Source: Streptomyces sp. B93 (GTDB lineage: Bacteria; Actinomycetota; Actinomycetes; Streptomycetales; Streptomycetaceae). Taken from it: DNA of 64,000 nucleotides. Below are positions 59,792-64,000 of this stretch, piece after piece. Position numbers and translations under genes: made by a program. The DNA lies in NCBI RefSeq assembly GCF_018070565.1, contig NZ_JAGPXL010000001.1:62001-126000 (forward strand), read 5' to 3'. How positions within the stretch are numbered: position 1 is the stretch's first letter; each line of letters opens with the position of its first letter. The notes beneath the pieces are model-generated. The model ran no database searches and was not told the origin of the DNA. It saw only the letters and a list, made by a program, of their open reading frames with translations.

Positions 59792-61402
59792 TCAGAGGTC
59801 GCTGGTCCACCAGGCGGCCGTGGAGCCGGGCAGCACCCCCGCCGGGCAGGGGCCGCTGGCGAGCAGCGGGGTGCCGGGGACCGGCGCGGGGATGGGCGCG
59901 GTGGTGAAGTTGACGGCGCAGACCAGGCCGTCGCCGCGCGCGAAGGCCAGCACGCCGGGCGGCGTGTCCAGCCAGGTGAGCGTGCCCTCCCCCAACTGGG
60001 GCAGCCTGGCGCGCAGTTGCAGGCCGTCGCGGTAGAGGTGCCAGAAGGAGCGGGTGTCGGCGAGGGCGCGGTCGGTGGCGTACTCGGCGAAGTACGACGG
60101 CTGCGGCAGCCAGGGCTTGGCGCTCTCGGCGCCCGAGGTGAACCCGAACGGGGACGCCTGCCCCGACCAGGGCAGCGGCACCCGGCAGCCGTCCCGGATG
60201 CGGGCCCGGCTGCCGGTGCGCCGGAAGATCGGGTCGGTGAGCACGTCGTCGGGCAGGTCGACGACCTCGGGGAGCCCCAGCTCCTCGCCCTGGTAGATGT
60301 ACGCGGCACCGGGCAGCGCCAGCATCAGCAGCGCGGCGGCACGGGCGCGGGCGGCGCCCAGGCCGCTGCCCTGGGGGTGGGGTTCGCCGTAGCGGGTGAC
60401 GGTGCGGACCTGGTCGTGGTTGTTGAGGACCCAGGTGACCGTGGAGCCGGTTCCGGCGATGTCCTGCATGGCCTCGTCGATCACCTTGCGGAAGGCGTCG
60501 GCGTCCCAGGGCGCGCTCAGCAGGTCGAAGAAGAAGGCCTGGTGGAGTTCGTCGGGGCGGACGTAGCGGGCGTGCTCGCGGGCGGTGGGCACCGACACCT
60601 CGCCGACGAGGAGCCGTTCGCGGCCGTCGCGGGCGGTGTACTCCTCGCAGACCGCGCGCCAGTGCCGCCACACGTCGTGCACCTCGGGCTGGTTCCAGGC
60701 GAGCGGGTTGACCGAGTCGCGGGTGCGGGCGTCGGCCTCGGGATCGGGTGAGTCGGGGAGGTCGGGGTGCTTGAACAGTCCGGCGGCGACGTCGATGCGG
60801 AAGCCGTCGACGCCCCGGTCGAGCCAGAAGCGCAGGGTGTCGTCGAAGTCGGCGGCGACCTCGGGGTTGCGCCAGTTCCAGTCGGGCTGCTCGGGCGTGA
60901 ACATGTGCAGGTACCACTGGCCGTCGTCGACGCGGGTCCAGGCCGGGCCGCCGAACATGGCGTGCCAGTTGTTGGGCGGCTCGGCGCCGTCGGGGCCGCG
61001 TCCGTCGGCGAAGTGGAAGCGGGCTCGGGCCGGGCTGCCGGGCGCCGCGGTGAGTGCCTGCCGGAAGCTCGGGTGCTGGCTGGAGCAGTGGTTGGGGACG
61101 ATGTCCAGGAGCACCTTGACGCCGAGCCGCCGCGCCGCCGCGATCAGCAGGTCGAACTCGGCGAGGTCACCGAAGAGCGGGTCGACGTCGCGGTAGTCGG
61201 CCACGTCGTAGCCGTGGTCGTGCTGCGGCGACGGGTAGAAGGGGCTCAGCCATATCCCGTCCACCCCGAGCTTCCTGAGGTACGGCAGTCCGGCCCGCAC
61301 CCCGGCGAGGTCGCCGACGCCGTCGCCGGTGCTGTCCAGGAAACTGCGGACGTACACCTGGTAGATCACCGCGTCGCGCCACCAGTGACACTTACTTGAC
61401 AT
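59792..61402 (-). CDS. Glycoside hydrolase family 13 alpha-glucosidase
   Basis: A 536-residue cytosolic GH13 enzyme with the oligo-1,6-glucosidase/alpha-glucosidase look: WWRDAVIYQVYVRSFLDSTGDGVGDLAGV at the start, DIVPNH, the nucleophile Asp204 in GFRIDVAAG, acid Glu268 in LLVGEVS and Asp330 in VLNNHDQVR. It lacks a signal peptide. ATG 61402 lies inside a 24-bp palindrome and has no ribosome site; a TAACAT -10 element ends six bases upstream, so the mRNA is probably leaderless. It heads the operon with the AglE/F/G-like importer and would split imported maltose, sucrose, trehalose-like or other alpha-glucosides. Confidence 0.9.
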   Translation of the reverse strand: MSSKCHWWRDAVIYQVYVRSFLDSTGDGVGDLAGVRAGLPYLRKLGVDGIWLSPFYPSPQHDHGYDVADYRDVDPLFGDLAEFDLLIAAARRLGVKVLLDIVPNHCSSQHPSFRQALTAAPGSPARARFHFADGRGPDGAEPPNNWHAMFGGPAWTRVDDGQWYLHMFTPEQPDWNWRNPEVAADFDDTLRFWLDRGVDGFRIDVAAGLFKHPDLPDSPDPEADARTRDSVNPLAWNQPEVHDVWRHWRAVCEEYTARDGRERLLVGEVSVPTAREHARYVRPDELHQAFFFDLLSAPWDADAFRKVIDEAMQDIAGTGSTVTWVLNNHDQVRTVTRYGEPHPQGSGLGAARARAAALLMLALPGAAYIYQGEELGLPEVVDLPDDVLTDPIFRRTGSRARIRDGCRVPLPWSGQASPFGFTSGAESAKPWLPQPSYFAEYATDRALADTRSFWHLYRDGLQLRARLPQLGEGTLTWLDTPPGVLAFARGDGLVCAVNFTTAPIPAPVPGTPLLASGPCPAGVLPGSTAAWWTSDL

Positions 61403-61439
61403 GCATGCATGTTAAGTAGCCGTGTCGCGAGGGTGTCAA
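61394..61439 (-). promoter_or_regulatory. Promoter and overlapping 24-bp palindromic operator of the alpha-glucoside operon
   Basis: On the minus strand a consensus -35 TTGACA (61439-61434) is followed after 19 bp by TAACAT (61414-61409), six bases before the GH13 ATG. The segment 61394-61417 is a palindrome with 11 of 12 pairs matched around the perfect core ACATGCATGCATGT, covering the -10 element and start codon. A repressor here would shut the operon. Its gene is not adjacent. Confidence 0.7.
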
Positions 61440-61521
61440 TGAACGAACGCGAAGCTACTGAGGAGTTGGCTGTTTATATCCGGACTTATCCACCCAGTGC
61501 AGCCATAGATGAGACGTCGGC

Positions 61522-61538
61522 GTTACCTAACATGTAAC
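61522..61538. promoter_or_regulatory. GTTAC-N7-GTAAC dyad after the orphan binding-protein gene
   Basis: GTTACCTAACATGTAAC has 5-bp inverted arms and shares TAACATG with the operon palindrome 105 bp away. It lies in the 150-bp gap 61403-61552, upstream of the GH13 promoter. An auxiliary operator is possible. Confidence 0.3.
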
Positions 61539-61552
61539 TAGGAGCCGTCGAT

Positions 61553-62821
61553 TCAGCGGGTGATGGCGTCAAGTTCCCGCGCCAGCCGCCGCACGGCCGC
61601 CTCGGGCGTGTGCCGCCCGGTCAGCGCGTCGTGCACGACCGCCTGCACCACCAGGCTGACCTGGTCGTAGCGCGCGCTCTTGGGGCGCGGCGCGGCCGTC
61701 AGCACGCTCTCGCGCAGGGTCGGCAGATAGGGAAACCGCCGCACCAGCTCCGGGTCCTCGTACAGGTCGGCACGGACCGGCGGCAGCGCGCCCCGGGTGA
61801 GCACCTGGCGCTGCACGCTCTCGCTGGTGAGGTACGCGATCAGCCGGGCCGCCGAGTCGGGGTGCCGGGCGTGGCTGCTGACCGCGAGGTTGGAGCCGCC
61901 GAGCACACTGGTGCCGGGCCCGTCGGGTCCGGGCAGCGGTACGGCGCCGATCCGCCCGGCGACCGGGGAGCCCTCGGCCGACGCGCCGACGTACGCGTAG
62001 GGCCAGTTGCGCAGGAAGAGCAGACGACCGCTCTGGAAGGCCTGCTTGGACTCCTCCTCCTTGTACGTCAGCGCCTCCTCGGGTATCCACCCCTCGCGCA
62101 CCCCGCGCGCCAGGAAGCCGATGCCCTCGCGGGCCGCCGCGGAGTCCACGGTCACCCGCTCGCCCTCGCCGCCGAGGATGGTGCCGCCCGCCGAGTACAC
62201 GGCCTCGGCCGCGTTCACGGTCAGGCCCTCGTAGGGCAGGAACTGGCCCGCGTACCCGTCGAGTCCGTACTTCGGGGCGACCGTGCCCGCCATCTCCTCC
62301 AGCTCGGCCCAGGTGCGCGGCGGGTCCAGGCCCTCGCGCTCGAGGACGTCCGCGCGGTAGAGCAGCAGCCCGGCGTTGGTGACGTAGGGGACGGCGTAGA
62401 GGCGTCCGTCGTAGGTGGCGGTGTCGACGACCGGCGGCAGGAAGGCGCCGAGCGGGAAACGGTCGCGCGGCAGCGGGCGTATCCATCCGGCGGCGGCGAA
62501 CTCCGAGGTCCAGTTGACGTCGATGTTGAGGACGTCGAACCGGCCGCGCTGGTCGCCGCGCAGATCGATGGCCATCTGCGCGCGGGTCTCGTCGGCGGAG
62601 TCCGGCAGTTCGACGAGCGTGACCCGCTCGTCGGGGTGGGTGCGGTTCCAGCCTTCCAGCAGGGGGCCGAGGTAGCCGGTGAGGTCCCCCGCGGTGGCCA
62701 GGGTGAGCGGCCCGCGCCCGCCCGTGGCGGCGTCGTCGGCACGGGCGCCCGAGGCGACGTAACCGGTCAGGACCACCACGAGGACGAGGAGGCCCCTACC
62801 CGCGGCACGGATCCACCGCAT
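61553..62821 (-). CDS. Orphan ABC transporter sugar-binding protein
   Basis: A 422-residue exported binding protein of SBP family 1 (LTLATAGDLTGYLGPLLEGWNRTHPDERVTLVELP, VPYVTNAGLLLYRADVLEREGLDPPRTWAEL, FLRNWPYAYV). The signal GLLVLVVVLTGYVASGARA ends without a lipobox cysteine, so unlike the other three binding proteins here it may be released or held by its signal helix. GGGAGGA precedes ATG 62821. No permease is adjacent on its strand; it may share the AglF/G-like pair or act alone. It is divergent from the PadR gene. Confidence 0.85.
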   Translation of the reverse strand: MRWIRAAGRGLLVLVVVLTGYVASGARADDAATGGRGPLTLATAGDLTGYLGPLLEGWNRTHPDERVTLVELPDSADETRAQMAIDLRGDQRGRFDVLNIDVNWTSEFAAAGWIRPLPRDRFPLGAFLPPVVDTATYDGRLYAVPYVTNAGLLLYRADVLEREGLDPPRTWAELEEMAGTVAPKYGLDGYAGQFLPYEGLTVNAAEAVYSAGGTILGGEGERVTVDSAAAREGIGFLARGVREGWIPEEALTYKEEESKQAFQSGRLLFLRNWPYAYVGASAEGSPVAGRIGAVPLPGPDGPGTSVLGGSNLAVSSHARHPDSAARLIAYLTSESVQRQVLTRGALPPVRADLYEDPELVRRFPYLPTLRESVLTAAPRPKSARYDQVSLVVQAVVHDALTGRHTPEAAVRRLARELDAITR

Positions 62822-62875
62822 AGGTTCCTCCCTGTACCCGCAGCCGGGCGCCTTCGCCCGGGATCAGGGGCATGT

Positions 62876-62890
62876 ATACCGGTTAGGTAT
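62876..62890. promoter_or_regulatory. ATACC-N5-GGTAT dyad, candidate PadR operator
   Basis: A short inverted repeat in the 119-bp divergent gap 62822-62940, 51-65 bp before the PadR start. PadR proteins often bind A/T-edged dyads at their own promoters; here the assignment is by position only. Confidence 0.4.
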
Positions 62891-62940
62891 GGGCGATACT
62901 AGGGCCTGGACCACAATACGAGGACAGGAGGACAGCACGA

Positions 62941-63456
62941 GTGCGTCTGCCCCTCCTGGCACTCCTCGCGCGCGGCCCGGCCCACGGCTACGAGCTGAAG
63001 CAGGACCTTGAGCAACTGCTGGGCTCCGCGTACCCTCAGCCGAACGTCGGCCAGATCTACGTCACCCTCGGTCGCCTGGAGAAGGCGGGCCTGATCGAGG
63101 GCGAGGACGTGGAGCAGTCCAGCCGGCCCAACAAGAAGGTCTACCACCTCACCGACGCCGGGCGGGAAGCGCTGGGCGTCTGGTACGAGGAGACCGCGGA
63201 CGAGCCACGGGTACGGGACGAGTTCTTCATGAAGCTGGCCCTCGCCCCGCAGACCGGTCTCGCCGACCAGATCGCCCTCATCAACAAGCAGCGGCGCCAG
63301 TACCTCAACACCATGCGGGACCTGTCGAGACTGGCCGCCGCCGAAGACCGGGACAACCGCATCGCCCAGCTGCTGATCGAGGGCGCCATGCTGCACCTCC
63401 AGGCCGACCTCGACTGGCTGGAGCGGTGCCAGGAAGAGCTGGAGGAGCTGGAGTGA
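62941..63456 (+). CDS. PadR-family transcriptional regulator
   Basis: A 171-residue regulator. The N-terminal winged helix starts at once after the GTG (LPLLALLARGPAHGYELKQDLEQLLGSAYPQPNVGQIYVTLGRLEKAGLIEGEDVE) and ends with the YHLTDAGREAL wing; a C-terminal helical dimer domain follows ([18 protein letters not shown]). AGGAGG lies about nine bases upstream. Its stop overlaps the ABC ATPase start by 4 bp (GTGA), indicating it controls this exporter. Confidence 0.93.
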   Translation: MRLPLLALLARGPAHGYELKQDLEQLLGSAYPQPNVGQIYVTLGRLEKAGLIEGEDVEQSSRPNKKVYHLTDAGREALGVWYEETADEPRVRDEFFMKLALAPQTGLADQIALINKQRRQYLNTMRDLSRLAAAEDRDNRIAQLLIEGAMLHLQADLDWLERCQEELEELE

Positions 63457-64000
63457 GCGAGGATTCCGCTCCCGTGCTGCTGCGCGCCGAGGGCCTGGTC
63501 AGGACGTACTACGGCGAGGGTGCGCCCGCGCATGCCGTGCGCGGCGTCGATCTTTCCGTGCGGCGCGGCGAGTTCGTCGCCGTCACCGGTCCGTCCGGGG
63601 CGGGCAAGTCGACGCTGCTGCACCTGCTGGGCGGGCTCCAGCGCCCCGACAGCGGCAGCATCCGGCTGGACGACGAGCCCACCGACGGCTGGAGCGAGGC
63701 GCGCTGGGCGGTGGAGCGCCGCAAGCGCATCGGCATCGTCTTCCAGTTCTTCAACCTGGTGTCCAACCTGTCGGTCGCCGACAACGTCGAACTGCCCGCC
63801 CTGCTCGCCGGGGCCACCCCGAAGCGGGCCCGCGCCGAACGCGAGGAGCTGCTGGCCGAGCTGGGCCTCGCGGGCCGGGAGCGCAGCATGCCCGGTGAGC
63901 TGTCCGGCGGCGAACAGCAGCGCGTCGCCCTCGCCCGTGCCCTGGTCAACCACCCGCCCCTGCTGCTCGCCGACGAACCCGCGGGCAGCCTGGACAGCAA
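63453..64000 (+). CDS. ABC exporter ATPase, MacB/LolD-like (3' end cut by window)
   Basis: The first 182 residues of an ATP-binding subunit. GTG 63453 overlaps the PadR stop. Walker A is GPSGAGKST, the Q-loop is [19 protein letters not shown], the signature is [19 protein letters not shown] and Walker B is [12 protein letters not shown]. The pattern is that of MacB/LolD-type transporters; a FtsX-like permease gene would be expected next, beyond the window. The pairing of PadR with such a transporter is typical of antibiotic-responsive or envelope-stress exporters. Confidence 0.9.
   Translation, partial: MSEDSAPVLLRAEGLVRTYYGEGAPAHAVRGVDLSVRRGEFVAVTGPSGAGKSTLLHLLGGLQRPDSGSIRLDDEPTDGWSEARWAVERRKRIGIVFQFFNLVSNLSVADNVELPALLAGATPKRARAEREELLAELGLAGRERSMPGELSGGEQQRVALARALVNHPPLLLADEPAGSLDS

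Noticed and set aside
61522..61538. GTTAC-N7-GTAAC dyad as the main operator of the alpha-glucoside operon
   Set aside because: It lies upstream of the -35 box and is far weaker than the 24-bp palindrome over the -10 element; kept only as a possible auxiliary site.

Overview
The window is a high-GC, densely packed actinobacterial chromosome segment, almost certainly Streptomyces. Pointers to this are the very high GC content, frequent GTG and one TTG start, many 4-bp ATGA/GTGA gene overlaps, an NCS2 permease, SigE-family ECF sigma factor, PadR and DUF3618 genes of streptomycete type, and short dispersed intergenic repeats familiar from Streptomyces. I see no rRNA, tRNA, CRISPR array, insertion sequence or prophage. 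Both ends cut a gene: an NCS2 purine permease on the left and an ABC exporter ATPase on the right.

Region 1 (about 1.5-23 kb) is a pectin and plant cell-wall utilisation island. It holds secreted enzymes (a PL3 and a PL1 pectate lyase, a CE8 pectin methylesterase, a CE12 rhamnogalacturonan acetylesterase, an acetylxylan-esterase-like hydrolase and a GH43 enzyme), a carbohydrate ABC importer (binding protein plus two permeases, no ATPase, as usual in Streptomyces where MsiK is shared), and catabolic enzymes. An IlvD/EDD dehydratase resembling L-arabonate dehydratase and a DHDPS-fold lyase/dehydratase sit behind a GntR/FadR regulator. Uronate dehydrogenase and 5-dehydro-4-deoxyglucarate dehydratase mark the oxidative galacturonate route. 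Both routes would end at 2-oxoglutarate semialdehyde; the final dehydrogenase and a galactarate dehydratase are not in the window. An ECF sigma factor translationally coupled to a single-pass membrane protein with an extracellular beta-rich domain lies directly upstream of the PL3 lyase and may be a substrate-sensing pair.

Region 2 (23.3-28.4 kb) is a DeoR-type regulator followed by a polyol-type ABC importer and a zinc alcohol dehydrogenase, consistent with sugar-alcohol use. Region 3 (28.5-36.1 kb) is mixed: a double-TerD protein, a conserved hypothetical, a two-domain antibiotic-biosynthesis-monooxygenase-like protein with a MerR-type operator, a DUF3618 membrane protein, dapA, a small secreted peptide, dapD, and an SMR efflux/TetR pair with a clear inverted-repeat operator.

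Region 4 (36.1-56.2 kb) is core metabolism: sufR-B-D-Rieske-C-S-U-T for Fe-S cluster assembly, an ABC pair, heme A synthase (ctaA) and heme O synthase (ctaB), and the pentose-phosphate operon tkt-tal-zwf-opcA-pgl. The grouping resembles the Rv1445c-Rv1466 neighbourhood of Mycobacterium tuberculosis as I recall it. SufR-site, iron-box-like and other palindromes lie just upstream of sufR.

Region 5 (56.2-64 kb) is an alpha-glucoside-type operon (GH13 enzyme, binding protein, two permeases, one with an unusual Cna-B/SdrD-like extracellular insert) under a consensus-like promoter overlapped by a near-perfect palindrome. It is followed by an orphan binding protein and a PadR/ABC-exporter operon.

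Most functions are read from protein motifs and family resemblance without database searching. Regulatory sites are sequence observations; their binding proteins are inferred.
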